Below, piece after piece: positions 56,078 to 64,000 of a stretch of DNA of 64,000 bases. Position 1 is the stretch's first letter. Each line of letters starts with the position of its first letter. The position numbers and the translations under genes are program-made. Location: NCBI RefSeq assembly GCF_003600895.1, contig NZ_QYRP01000002.1, positions 682,001 through 746,000 on the forward strand, read 5' to 3'. The notes below the pieces were generated by a model. The model searched no databases. It saw only the letters and a program-made list of their open reading frames with translations, and was not told where the DNA came from. This DNA is from Nocardioides cavernaquae (GTDB lineage Bacteria; Actinomycetota; Actinomycetes; Propionibacteriales; Nocardioidaceae).

Positions 56078-56437
56078 ATGCGCAGTCTGCGAATCAAGGT
56101 CACCTGTGGCGCCGAGGACCCGGAGCGCTGCAACCAGGCGTTCACGGTGGCCGCGATGGCGGTCGCTTCGGGAGCCGATGTCGGGCTCTGGCTGACCGGC
56201 GAGGCCGCGTGGTTCGGCGTCGCTGGCCGTGCGGAGGAGTTCAGCCTCCCCCTCGCCGCCCCGCTGGCCGACCTTCGCGACGCCGTGCTCGCCGGCGGAC
56301 AGCTCACGGTCTGCACCCAGTGCGCAGACCGGCGCGGCATCACGGCCGCCGACGTGCTTCCCGGCGTACGCATTGCCGGCGCAGCCGTCTTCACCGAGGA
56401 GATCCTCGGCGACGGCGTCCAGGCCCTCGTCTACTGA
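56078..56437 (+). CDS. DsrE-family protein
   Basis: A 119-residue protein with a DsrE/YchN-like fold: RIKVTCGAEDPERCNQAF, VAAMAVASGADVGLWLTGE and CTQCADRRGI. The two cysteines in CTQC are where sulfur carriers of this family hold persulfide, but a function in sulfur relay is only inferred. It is divergent from the nitrobindin-like gene. Confidence 0.82.
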   Translation: MRSLRIKVTCGAEDPERCNQAFTVAAMAVASGADVGLWLTGEAAWFGVAGRAEEFSLPLAAPLADLRDAVLAGGQLTVCTQCADRRGITAADVLPGVRIAGAAVFTEEILGDGVQALVY

Positions 56438-56613
56438 ATCAGTGGAAGCCTCGGTAGTGCGGGCAGTTGAAACCGTGTCGTCGCACGCACCGTAGCCTGC
56501 GACGCAGCTTGCTCCAGGATTTGGCCATACGCCCTTGGTAGCAAGGGGAAAGTCCCGCGACCAGCGCTATCCATCAGGAGCGGCGCAGGTCACAGCCGCG
56601 GACCAGACCAGCT

Positions 56614-58353
56614 TCAGCAGGCCGGGGCGACGACCGACTTGTCCTCCGGGTGAACGCCAGCACTCACGCGGACGACGACGGGCTGGTCGGATGCGGCGCT
56701 GTCGGTGTTCATGGTCCAGGTGATCTGGTGCTTGGCACCTGCTCCGAGGAAGACCGCGACCGACGTGGTCGGGTGGTTCAGATAGCTGGAGAACTCCGCA
56801 TTGGCCTGGTCCTCCCCGTCGAACTTGATCCGTCCGAGCGTGCCGCCCTGCGGTCCGAAGAGCTCCACGGAGACCAGGTGCTCGCCCTTCGCAGTGCCGA
56901 AGATGCCGGGACCGGTGACCGCCTCGGGGAGCTTCGTGCCCGGCTTGAGGCTGGAGGAGATGTCCATCGTGGCAACGAGACCGCGACGCTTGCCGCCGTC
57001 GCACGACGACTTCACGGTCACGTCGTAGTCGAGGAACCAGCCCATCTTTGATGCGGTCGAATCGTTCAGGTAGACACCGGCCTGCGGAGCCGCCTGGGTG
57101 GATGAGGGCACCTCGCCGGCGACCTTGGTGCCCGCCAGCTCGGCCTGCTCCTCGTCGTGGAACGACGACACGTAGATGCGGCCCTCGTCGACACCGCGGG
57201 CCAGCTCGCGCACGAGCCTCTCCCCGTCGACCGGACCGTCACTGATCCGCTGGAACACGCTGCCGGCGACTGACTCGAACCAGAGGTCCTGCAGCTTGGG
57301 GTCGGGCGTGCGCAGGTAGGCGCCGTGCAGGAGCTCCTCGGCCACGTTCTCGGAGGTCAGCTCGACGTTGCCGACCTTGATCGGGCCGGTCGCCTCCATC
57401 AGGTAGCCGAGCGCGACCGGGTCGATGGCCACGACGCCGTCCAGCTCCTCGTCGTACTCCTGGGTCCAGCGGGCTGCGATCAGCTCCGCCTCCCTCGGGA
57501 AGTGGGGGGTGAACGCCGCGTCCATCACGAAGGTGCCGAGCTGCGGTCCGAAGCGCGTCTCCTCGTCCTTGGTGATCGGCAGGACCGGGGTATCCAGCTC
57601 GCCGAAGCTGCTCGCCGATCGCTGGCGCGCCAGCTCGAGGCGACCGTTGCGGACGTCGATGGTGGCCAGGCTGCCGGGCATGCCACCCGGGGCGCGCGGC
57701 TCGGCGTTGGTCTGGAAGACGAGGAGCTGCTTGCGCGGACCGTCGGCGCCCAGCATCGCGGGCAGGACGCGAGCGGTCACCCGGCCGGCCTCGAGACCGT
57801 CGGCGGCATCGCGGACATCGCCCATGGCCTGCTTCCACCGCGACGCGAGCGGGCCGACGAGCCCGTCGGCGTCGACCGCGGAGAGCCGCTTCTCGGCGAC
57901 GGCAAAGGCTTCCGCGGACGTGGAGATCGGAGCGGAGAGCTTGTCGATCCGGGTGAGGTCGATCCGCCCGTCCTTCGGAGCGAACCCCTCGAGGTCCAGC
58001 GCTCCGGCATCGACCAGGGGCGCGACACCGTCGCCGGACAGGTCGAACGCGACCGCGCTGATCACCCGGACCGCGTGCGCGTCGTCCCCGACGAACGGCA
58101 GGCGGGTGAGCACGGACCAGGTCGGGCCGCTCGTGCCCTCGTCCGCAGCGGCGGCGTGGGCGCGGAGGGATGCGAGCGCATCGTCGGCAGCCTTGTCATC
58201 GCCCGACTGGAGCGCGGACCTCAGCTCCGAGGCGGCATCGACCGCCCCGCCGAGCTCGTCCTTGACCTGGAGCGCGCGCCACGCGGCGTACCCGCCGACG
58301 GCGAGCAGCACCACGACCACCGCAAGAACGATCCAACGGGTCCGCTTCCGCAT
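56614..58353 (-). CDS. DUF4012 domain protein
   Basis: ATG 58353, with GGAGGG upstream, gives 579 residues. One N-terminal helix (about 7-27, after MRKRTRW) anchors a large outer domain. KQLLVFQTNAEPRAPGGMPGS and the DGVVAIDPVALGYLMEATGP segment identify DUF4012, found in actinobacterial and Gram-positive polysaccharide loci. Its biochemical role is not established. It sits just before the second exopolysaccharide locus. Confidence 0.88.
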   Translation of the reverse strand: MRKRTRWIVLAVVVVLLAVGGYAAWRALQVKDELGGAVDAASELRSALQSGDDKAADDALASLRAHAAAADEGTSGPTWSVLTRLPFVGDDAHAVRVISAVAFDLSGDGVAPLVDAGALDLEGFAPKDGRIDLTRIDKLSAPISTSAEAFAVAEKRLSAVDADGLVGPLASRWKQAMGDVRDAADGLEAGRVTARVLPAMLGADGPRKQLLVFQTNAEPRAPGGMPGSLATIDVRNGRLELARQRSASSFGELDTPVLPITKDEETRFGPQLGTFVMDAAFTPHFPREAELIAARWTQEYDEELDGVVAIDPVALGYLMEATGPIKVGNVELTSENVAEELLHGAYLRTPDPKLQDLWFESVAGSVFQRISDGPVDGERLVRELARGVDEGRIYVSSFHDEEQAELAGTKVAGEVPSSTQAAPQAGVYLNDSTASKMGWFLDYDVTVKSSCDGGKRRGLVATMDISSSLKPGTKLPEAVTGPGIFGTAKGEHLVSVELFGPQGGTLGRIKFDGEDQANAEFSSYLNHPTTSVAVFLGAGAKHQITWTMNTDSAASDQPVVVRVSAGVHPEDKSVVAPAC

Positions 58354-58403
58354 TGCGTTTCCCTCCATCAAGCCGCGTGACCGCGGCATCCACCCGGACG
58401 CGA

Positions 58404-58443
58404 AACCGGCACCTGCTGCGAGGGAGCGCAGGAGGTGCCGGTT
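58404..58443 (-). terminator. Hairpin after the small secreted-protein gene
   Basis: AACCGGCACCTGCTGCG (58404-58420) pairs with CGCAGGAGGTGCCGGTT (58427-58443) with one mismatch and a 6-nt loop. It lies about 50 bp past the stop at 58492 and before the DUF4012 start. Confidence 0.7.
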
Positions 58444-58491
58444 CCTCAGCTACCGGACGATGCCGGCTGCCGTCGTGCTTGGTGCTTCAGA

Positions 58492-58896
58492 TCAGCGACG
58501 GACGATCTGGCGAGCGTAGTCGCGGCAGTTCTTGAAGACCGACGTCGAGGGGGTCATGAGGACCACCTTGACGACATACGAGCCACGACCGAGCTTGGGG
58601 CCCGTGTAGACGCGCACGCCACCGGAGTACGAGCGCTTGTAGAGCTTGACGACCTTGCCGGTCGACTTGCGGATGTAGGAGACCTTGACGGTGCCCGTGG
58701 GCGTGCCGTTGCCAGCTGCAGCGGTCGCCGAGAAGGCGACGCGCGGAGCGGTGGAGGGCTTGATGTACAGCTTGCTCGAGGTCGCCGAGCAGGAGCTCGA
58801 GATCGACTTCGGGTAGGCGGCGTGGGCCGGGGCGGAAACCACCAGCAGTACCGCCGAGACCAGGAACGCGGTGATGACAGCGGAAAGTGTCTTCAT
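58492..58896 (-). CDS. Small secreted protein, Ig-like
   Basis: ATG 58896 gives 134 residues with a Sec signal peptide (KTLSAV, hydrophobic core, cleavage near AHA-AYPK). The mature ~105 residues are basic and rich in Ser, Thr and Tyr, with two cysteines and a GTVKVSYIRKSTGKVVKLYK segment typical of an Ig-like beta sandwich. I do not recognise a specific family. It is divergent from the BY-kinase gene across 225 bp, so it may be linked to exopolysaccharide. Confidence 0.75.
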   Translation of the reverse strand: MKTLSAVITAFLVSAVLLVVSAPAHAAYPKSISSSCSATSSKLYIKPSTAPRVAFSATAAAGNGTPTGTVKVSYIRKSTGKVVKLYKRSYSGGVRVYTGPKLGRGSYVVKVVLMTPSTSVFKNCRDYARQIVRR

Positions 58897-59121
58897 CGTT
58901 GTGAATCCCCCAGAGTTCGGTGTTAGCTGCGGTTGAGCCACCGCAGATGCTTGACTGCCGCAACCTAACCAGCCCTGTGTTTCACCCTTATGACTTTGGG
59001 CAAATCGATCAGTGACCTGGGCCACAGTTGCACGATGCACCCGCACGGCGGCGCACAGTCACCTAGGCTCCACAGGCCGCTCCAATCCGGCGAAAAGGGC
59101 ATCTGACGAGGGGAAACCTGC

Positions 59122-60552
59122 ATGGACCTGCGCGATTACCTGCGAATTCTCCGTCGGCACTGGCTGCTCATCGCCCTCTGCTTCGCAGCCGCACTGGTCG
59201 TCAGTGGTCTAGTCACGTCCCGGATGATTCCCCAGTACTCATCGAGCTCGCGGATCTTCATCTCGACCAACAACTCGTCGTCGGACCAGGCCTACCAGGA
59301 CGGTCTGTTCTCCACGCAGCGCGTCGCGTCGTACGCCGATCTCGTTACTGGCAAGGACATGGCGGCCGATGTCATCGAGGACCTCGGGCTGGACATGAAC
59401 CCGACCGAGCTGGCCGCGAACGTCACCGCTCAGGCCGTTCCCGAGACCGTGCTGCTGACCATCTCGGTCACCGACCCCGACCCCGACCTGGCCCAGCTGC
59501 TGACGCGCACGTACGGCGAACAGCTGGCGCTCCTGGTCGCGGACCTCGAAACCCCGCCCGGTGGCGACGGGCCCGTGCTGAAGGCGACCACCGTCGACTC
59601 CGCAGGCCTGCCGACCGCCGCGGTCAGCCCGAACTGGACCCGCAACCTCGGCCTGGCCGGTGTTCTCGGCCTGCTGCTCGGCTTCGGCCTCGCCGTGCTG
59701 CGTGAGCTGCTCGACACCTCGGTGAAGTCCGCCGAGGACATCACCGAGCTGGCCGAGTCCTCGGTCATGGCCTCGATCGCCTACGACCCCGCGACCGTGA
59801 AGCGCCCGCTGGTCAGCGACCTCGGCTCCCACGAGCCTCGAGCCGAAGCGTTCCGCGTGCTCCGCACCAACCTCCAGTTCGTCGACGTCGACGCATCGTC
59901 GAAGGCCTACGTGGTGACCAGCTCGGTCCCCGGCGAGGGCAAGTCGACCACCGCGCTCAACACGGCCATCACACTCGCGCAGACCGGGCAGAACATCCTG
60001 CTCATCGACGGTGACCTCCGTCGCCCCCAGGTCGCCAACGTCCTCGGCCTCGAGCCCGCCGTCGGCCTGACCACCGTGCTGGTCGGCAAGATCGACCTCG
60101 CTGCTGCGGTCCAGAAGCACGAGACCGGCCTGCACGTCCTGACCAGCGGCACCGTCCCGCCCAACCCGGCCGAGCTTCTGCAGTCCCAGGCCATGGCCTC
60201 GCTGCTCACCGCCGCCCGCTCGACCTACGACGTGATCGTGATCGACGCTCCCCCGCTCCTCCCGGTCACCGATGCCGCCCTGCTGGCCTCGATGACCGAC
60301 GGCGCCCTGCTGGTGGTCCGGCACTCCCGCACCACCCGCGACCAGCTCCGTGGCGCCCACGACCGCCTCGAGAGCGTCGGTGCCGACACCCTCGGCGTCG
60401 TCTTCAACATGGTGCCGAAGAAGGGTGGCGGCGCCTACGGCTACGGCTATGGCTACGGCTACGGCTACGCCCCCGAGCCGGAGCCCGCTGGCAAGCGCCG
60501 TGGCGCGAAGGCCGTGAAGCCTCCGAAGCCCGAAAAGCCCGCCAAGGCCTGA
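59122..60552 (+). CDS. Wzz-type chain-length regulator fused to BY-kinase, second copy
   Basis: ATG 59122, after GAGGGGA, gives 476 residues. Wzz helices lie at about 15-33 and 175-195. The kinase part has SVPGEGKSTTALNTA (Walker A), LLIDGDLRRP (A') and VIDAPPLLPVTDA (B). The tail holds YGYGYGYGYGY, a tyrosine run coded by a short DNA repeat, followed by a Pro/Lys-rich end. It is paralogous to the gene at 28988 and to the partial gene at 63620. It likely controls export of a second polysaccharide together with the transferase at 61944. Confidence 0.93.
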   Translation: MDLRDYLRILRRHWLLIALCFAAALVVSGLVTSRMIPQYSSSSRIFISTNNSSSDQAYQDGLFSTQRVASYADLVTGKDMAADVIEDLGLDMNPTELAANVTAQAVPETVLLTISVTDPDPDLAQLLTRTYGEQLALLVADLETPPGGDGPVLKATTVDSAGLPTAAVSPNWTRNLGLAGVLGLLLGFGLAVLRELLDTSVKSAEDITELAESSVMASIAYDPATVKRPLVSDLGSHEPRAEAFRVLRTNLQFVDVDASSKAYVVTSSVPGEGKSTTALNTAITLAQTGQNILLIDGDLRRPQVANVLGLEPAVGLTTVLVGKIDLAAAVQKHETGLHVLTSGTVPPNPAELLQSQAMASLLTAARSTYDVIVIDAPPLLPVTDAALLASMTDGALLVVRHSRTTRDQLRGAHDRLESVGADTLGVVFNMVPKKGGGAYGYGYGYGYGYAPEPEPAGKRRGAKAVKPPKPEKPAKA

Positions 60553-60576
60553 CACCCCGCCCCGCCCCCTTTTCCG

Positions 60577-60632
60577 CGTGTAACGCGCAGTTCGCTCGAC
60601 TTCTGCCGCCCTTGAGGACGGCGGAGGTCGAC
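60577..60632. repeat. Palindromic repeat family, copy 2
   Basis: The left arm CGTGTAACGCGCAGTTCG (60577-60594) is identical to copy 1. It is followed by an inner hairpin (CTCGACTTCTGCCGCCCT with GGACGGCGGAGGTCGAC), but the right arm has been lost. It lies just after the BY-kinase stop. Confidence 0.7.
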
Positions 60633-60776
60633 ACAAGGGGGCGGTAGCGCTCAAGCCGCCTTCCGCCGAAGTCGCAAGGCCCCGTTTTCGCGCACAACCG
60701 CCGAGACACGGGAGCTGCTCCACCGCCCGAGCCGCGTGGGCCCCGGAGGGCGTCGGGGCGGAGCGATGCTCCAGCC

Positions 60777-61847
60777 ATGCCAAACCAACGCGCAGCACTC
60801 GTACGACGCCAGCACGGACTGATCACCGCCCAAGCCGCCCTTGACGCGGGCCTCGAGCGCTTCGAGATCGCCGAGCTCCTCCGCAGTCGGGAGTGGGCGA
60901 AGGTGCGCCGGGGCGTCTACATCGATGCCGAGCAGTGGGCCGGCGCCGAGAAGTGGCGGGAGCAGCCCCTCATCGAGGTCCGCGCCGCCCACCTGACCCT
61001 GCGGCGCCCACATGTCTTCAGCCACGACTCAGCCGCGCTGATCCACGGCCTCCCGCTGCTTCGCGACGACAGCCGTCTCGTGCACGTCACTCGCGCGGGG
61101 GTCACGGGCAGTCGACGGCGCAACGGCATCATGCAGCACGGTGCGGCCTACACCGACGACGACGTCGCACAGGTCGGCGGGCTCCAGGCACTCGGCATCG
61201 GACGCACGGCGCTCGACATCTGCCGAGAGCACGGCTACGGCGCGGGCCTGGTCGCCTGCGACGCAGCCTTGCGCCACGGCGTACCCCGCTCGGAGCTGCT
61301 CGAGATCGCGGGATCCATGCACCACTGGCCTGACATCACCGCGGGCCGCGCCGCGGTAGCGGATGCAGACCCGGGCGCCGAGAGCGCCGGCGAGAGCATG
61401 GCCCGGATCCTCGTCAAGGAGCTGCAGATCGGAGACCCGACAACGCAATTCCCCGTGCGGCGTCCCAACGGCAAGACAGCCTGGCTCGATCTCCTGGTCG
61501 GCTGCCACGCCTTTGAGTTCGACGGCCGCACGAAGTATCGCAACGTGGCCGACGGGGGAGTTGCCAGGCGGGACGCCGAGGCAGTCGTGTGGGAGGAGAA
61601 GGAGCGGGAGATCGACGTCCTCGCCCAGGGTCTTGGCGTCTCGCGCATCACGTGGCGCGACTTCTGGGGCGCCGGCCGGGTCGCAGCCAGGACACGGCTC
61701 CGCCGGGAGGCCGAGCTCACTGCACAGCGCCATGGGACCGTCCCGCCCCGCGAGCTCCTCGCGTACGCCGCCCGCATGGCCGACGCCCGCCGGCAACGGT
61801 TGCTGATCGCCACGGCGCCGGACCGCCTGATCTTGCCGGCTCGCTGA
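60777..61847 (+). CDS. AbiEi-like winged helix plus DUF559/Vsr-like nuclease-fold protein
   Basis: A 356-residue protein. The N-terminus (about 5-55: RQHGLITAQAALDAGLERFE, WAKVRRGVYID) matches the antitoxin-like winged helix of AbiEi proteins. The C-terminus (about 205-310) has ESMARILVKEL, WLDLLVGCHAFEFDG and VVWEEKEREIDVLAQG, a PD-(D/E)xK pattern as in DUF559 and Vsr-like nucleases. Such proteins are common singletons in actinobacteria. No toxin gene is adjacent, so a toxin-antitoxin role is not supported. It is flanked on both sides by the palindromic repeat family. Confidence 0.8.
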   Translation: MPNQRAALVRRQHGLITAQAALDAGLERFEIAELLRSREWAKVRRGVYIDAEQWAGAEKWREQPLIEVRAAHLTLRRPHVFSHDSAALIHGLPLLRDDSRLVHVTRAGVTGSRRRNGIMQHGAAYTDDDVAQVGGLQALGIGRTALDICREHGYGAGLVACDAALRHGVPRSELLEIAGSMHHWPDITAGRAAVADADPGAESAGESMARILVKELQIGDPTTQFPVRRPNGKTAWLDLLVGCHAFEFDGRTKYRNVADGGVARRDAEAVVWEEKEREIDVLAQGLGVSRITWRDFWGAGRVAARTRLRREAELTAQRHGTVPPRELLAYAARMADARRQRLLIATAPDRLILPAR

Positions 61848-61856
61848 TCCGCAACG

Positions 61857-61927
61857 TACTTCCGCCGTCTGGGGCAAACTTCCGCCCCGCTCTACGGCGG
61901 CAGAAGTTGCGCGAACTGCGCGTTACA
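61857..61927. repeat. Palindromic repeat family, copy 3
   Basis: The right arm CGAACTGCGCGTTACA (61912-61927) matches copy 1. It is preceded by an inner imperfect hairpin (ACTTCCGCCCCG with CGGCGGCAGAAGT) and lacks the left arm. It lies between the convergent ends of the DUF559-like gene and the WbaP-type gene. Confidence 0.65.
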
Positions 61928-61943
61928 GCGGGCCAGACCCGGG

Positions 61944-63413
61944 TCAGTAGGCGCCGTGGGACAGCAGCACCGCGCGGGCGGTCTTCAGCATGATGATGAC
62001 GTCGCTGACGATCGACCAGTTGTCGACGTAGTAGAGATCCATGCGGACCGCCTCGTCGAACGGCAGGTCGGAGCGTCCCGACACCTGCCACAGGCCGGTC
62101 AGGCCCGGGCGGACGAGCATGCGGCGGTGCATCTCCGGCGGGTACAGCTCGACCTCGCGCGGAAGCGGAGGGCGGGGGCCGACCAGCGACATGTCGCCAC
62201 GGAGTACGTCGAAGAGCTGGGGCAGCTCGTCGAGCGACCACTTGCGGAGGGGGCGCCCCACCACGGTCACGCGGGGATCGTTGCGCATCTTGAAGAGCAC
62301 GTCGTCGACGTCGTTGAAGTCGCTCAGCTCGTTGATGCGGCTGTCGGCGTCGACCACCATCGAGCGGAACTTCGTCATCCGGAACGTCGAGCCGTTGCGC
62401 CCCGACCGCTCCTGGCGGAAGAGCACGGGGCCACCGTCGGAGACCTTGACCGCCAGCGCGATCGCCATCATCAGCGGCGAGAGGATCAGCAGCATCAGCG
62501 AGGCGACCACGACGTCGAATCCGCGCTTCGCGAGGCCGCCGGCGCGGCGTACCTGGGGCTCTTCGATGTGGACCAGCGGCAGGCCGCTGAGGTGGCGCAT
62601 GTGCACGCGGGGGCCAGCGACGTCGATGAGCGACGGCACGACGACGAGGTCGATGTGGCGACCCTCGAGGGCCCAGCCGATCTGCCGGAGCGCACGGGAG
62701 GTCGAGGCCCCACCGCCGCCCACCAGCACGGTGTCGGCGGCAACGGCCTCACAGGCCGGGACGATCTGGTCCACGCCGCCGAAGCGAGGGACCGGGAGGG
62801 AGACGTCGGACTCGAGCCCGGAGCCGGGAAGGCAGGTGCCGACGACCTGGTAGCCGAGCTCGGGGAGCCGCGCCAGCGTCGTGACGAGCTCGTCGAGGGC
62901 GCCCGGCTCGCACACCGCGATGACGCGGGTGAGCAGGCTGCCGCGCTTGCGGAGCGAGTGGACCACCTTGCGCACGGCGTAGCGCTCCACGAGCAGCCCG
63001 ATCAGGCCGAACGCGAAGCTGGCCACCACGAAGGGGCGCGAGATGTGGATGTCGGTCACGAAGCCGACGGCGAAGGTGATGCCGGCCGCGAGGGCGGTCG
63101 CGCGGACCATGATCTGGAACTCGTCGTGCCCGGCGCCGATGATCCGGCGTCGGTAGGCCCCGCGGACCAGCAGGCAGCACAGCCAGATCGCGATGATGGC
63201 GGGCGCGGCAGCCAGCAACCGCCCCGTCTCGTCATGGATCACCGGGAAGAACCGGGCGATGAACGGCGTGATGAAGGCGGCGGATGCGACGGCTCCGGCG
63301 AGAACCGCGAGGTCCAGCACGCCGATCGCAGCGACGACGCGGCGCAACTGCGAAGCGAGCGGCAGGGCGCGCTCAGCCTGCAGCGCGCTAGGTCGCTCCG
63401 CGAGATTCGTCAC
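61944..63413 (-). CDS. Polyprenyl-phosphate sugar-1-phosphate transferase (WbaP type), second copy
   Basis: GTG 63413, with AAGGGGA upstream, gives 489 residues. It has the same layout as the gene at 49916: four to five helices, a Rossmann-like middle, then FRQERSGRNGSTFRMTKFR, RKWSLDELPQLFDVL, LVGPRPPLPRE and RPGLTGLWQVSGRSD. Both copies end in a short GAY tail. It likely starts a polysaccharide different from the Kdo polymer. Confidence 0.93.
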   Translation of the reverse strand: MTNLAERPSALQAERALPLASQLRRVVAAIGVLDLAVLAGAVASAAFITPFIARFFPVIHDETGRLLAAAPAIIAIWLCCLLVRGAYRRRIIGAGHDEFQIMVRATALAAGITFAVGFVTDIHISRPFVVASFAFGLIGLLVERYAVRKVVHSLRKRGSLLTRVIAVCEPGALDELVTTLARLPELGYQVVGTCLPGSGLESDVSLPVPRFGGVDQIVPACEAVAADTVLVGGGGASTSRALRQIGWALEGRHIDLVVVPSLIDVAGPRVHMRHLSGLPLVHIEEPQVRRAGGLAKRGFDVVVASLMLLILSPLMMAIALAVKVSDGGPVLFRQERSGRNGSTFRMTKFRSMVVDADSRINELSDFNDVDDVLFKMRNDPRVTVVGRPLRKWSLDELPQLFDVLRGDMSLVGPRPPLPREVELYPPEMHRRMLVRPGLTGLWQVSGRSDLPFDEAVRMDLYYVDNWSIVSDVIIMLKTARAVLLSHGAY

Positions 63414-63619
63414 TAGCCAGGTCCCCTTCGAGAAAGACCCCCCGGTCGTCAGCACAACGAATGTAGGGCGACTGAGTCACGGTCGTCCCGACAACCGTGA
63501 AACCAGCCTGCGACGGGCGTCACATCGTGCGCCGATCCGCGCCTGCCGCATCAGAAGGACACGCGCGTGTCTAAACTCTGCGTGACTCGGCATCCGTCTC
63601 ACCTCGGAAAAGGTTGAAC

Positions 63620-64000
63620 GTGGACTTCAAGGAACTGTTCCGCACGCTCCGTCGTCGCTGGAAGACCATCGTGGCGCTGGCTCTCATCGCCACGTTCGGG
63701 AGTCTCGCCCTTTCGCTGACGACCACGCCCACCTACGAGTCGAAGACGAAGATCTACGTCACGTCCGACACCTCGACGCTGCAGGACCAGTACGCCGCCA
63801 CGCTCTACGCGAGCCAGCGCATCGCGTCGTACGCCGAGCTGGCCAACCACCGCGTCCTGCTCCAGCGCGTCGTCGACGACCTGGACCTCGACATGACCGC
63901 GTCGGAGCTGGCCGAGAAGGTGAAGGCCGAGGTCGAGACGTCGACCGTCATCCTCCAGATCACCGTGACGGACACCTCCGCCAAGCGGGCCCAGGAGATC
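63620..64000 (+). CDS. Wzz-like chain-length regulator / BY-kinase (5' part only)
   Basis: GTG 63620 opens a frame that runs off the right edge after 127 codons. FKELFRTLRRRWKTIVALAL is the start of a Wzz domain with its first membrane helix, then YESKTKIYVTSD, AATLYASQRIASYAEL and VVDDLDLDMTASELAEKV, closely similar to the gene at 59122. Whether a kinase domain follows cannot be seen. A TAAACT hexamer lies about 50 bp upstream. Confidence 0.85.
   Translation, partial: MDFKELFRTLRRRWKTIVALALIATFGSLALSLTTTPTYESKTKIYVTSDTSTLQDQYAATLYASQRIASYAELANHRVLLQRVVDDLDLDMTASELAEKVKAEVETSTVILQITVTDTSAKRAQEI

Noticed and set aside
56438..56613. Possible structured RNA upstream of the DUF4012 stop
   Set aside because: A short CCCTTG-CAAGGG hairpin is visible, but nothing matches a riboswitch or known small RNA consensus that I could check by eye.
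60777..61847. AbiE-type toxin-antitoxin pair
   Set aside because: Only the AbiEi-like winged helix is present, fused to a nuclease-like domain; there is no AbiEii nucleotidyltransferase toxin next to it.

Overview
The window is high-GC DNA with many GTG and TTG starts, typical of an actinobacterium. Gene content (an FN3/kinase surface-signalling cluster, a nitrobindin-like FABP protein, a DUF4012 protein, several BY-kinase/Wzz proteins, an AbiEi/DUF559 orphan) suggests Nocardioidaceae, perhaps Nocardioides or a close relative. The taxonomic call is inference. About fifty genes can be supported; no rRNA, tRNA, CRISPR array, insertion sequence or integrase was recognised.

Region A (1-22.4 kb) resembles the PFNA cluster known from bifidobacteria (kinase, FN3 protein, AAA ATPase, DUF58, transglutaminase, PP2C). 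On the minus strand lie two tandem giant FN3/cadherin-like surface proteins (2113 and 2101 aa), then MoxR, DUF58 and a TgpA-type membrane protein whose transglutaminase active-site cysteine is replaced. On the plus strand, divergent, lie PP2C phosphatase, FHA protein, a transmembrane Ser/Thr kinase with an FN3-like outer domain, and a divergent FHA-like protein. The promoter of the giant genes is duplicated with them.

Region B (22.4-25.6 kb) holds two acyltransferase-3 membrane proteins. Region C (25.5-30.7 kb) is an unusual module: a DxD nucleotidyltransferase, two small secreted proteins with nearly the same Tat-like leader, a PqqD-like protein, an HPr-kinase-related P-loop protein, a Wzz/BY-kinase and a second PqqD-like protein. 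Region D (30.8-35.1 kb) has ppnP, an XRE regulator and dTDP-rhamnose genes rmlA, rmlB and a fused rmlC-rmlD. Region E (35.1-38.4 kb) is disrupted: a 5'-truncated Ig-repeat adhesin meets a 5'-truncated TPR gene head to head at about 36.92 kb, followed by about 0.7 kb without recognisable genes.

Region F (38.4-51.4 kb) is a Wzx/Wzy surface polysaccharide locus of visibly lower GC (two sampled 60-base lines gave 57 and 60 percent, against 65 percent in a sampled line of region A). It carries a flippase, an acyltransferase, a Wzy-like polymerase, two glycosyltransferases, a LbH acyltransferase, an epimerase likely acting on dTDP-rhamnose, a WbaP-type initiating transferase and a full Kdo pathway (kdsD, kdsB, kdsC, kdsA), which is unexpected in a Gram-positive lineage. 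Ten genes from 51.4 to 41.4 kb look like one operon.

Region G (51.7-58.9 kb) is mixed: a cupin, YgfZ, a tandem pair of unknown paralogues, a Fur-family regulator with a nitrobindin-like protein, a DsrE protein, DUF4012 and a small secreted protein. Region H (59.1 kb to the end) starts a second exopolysaccharide initiation locus with a BY-kinase, a second WbaP-type transferase and the start of a third Wzz-like gene. A palindromic intergenic repeat occurs three times, and several genes have a TANNNT hexamer 6-8 nt before the start codon, which implies leaderless mRNAs.
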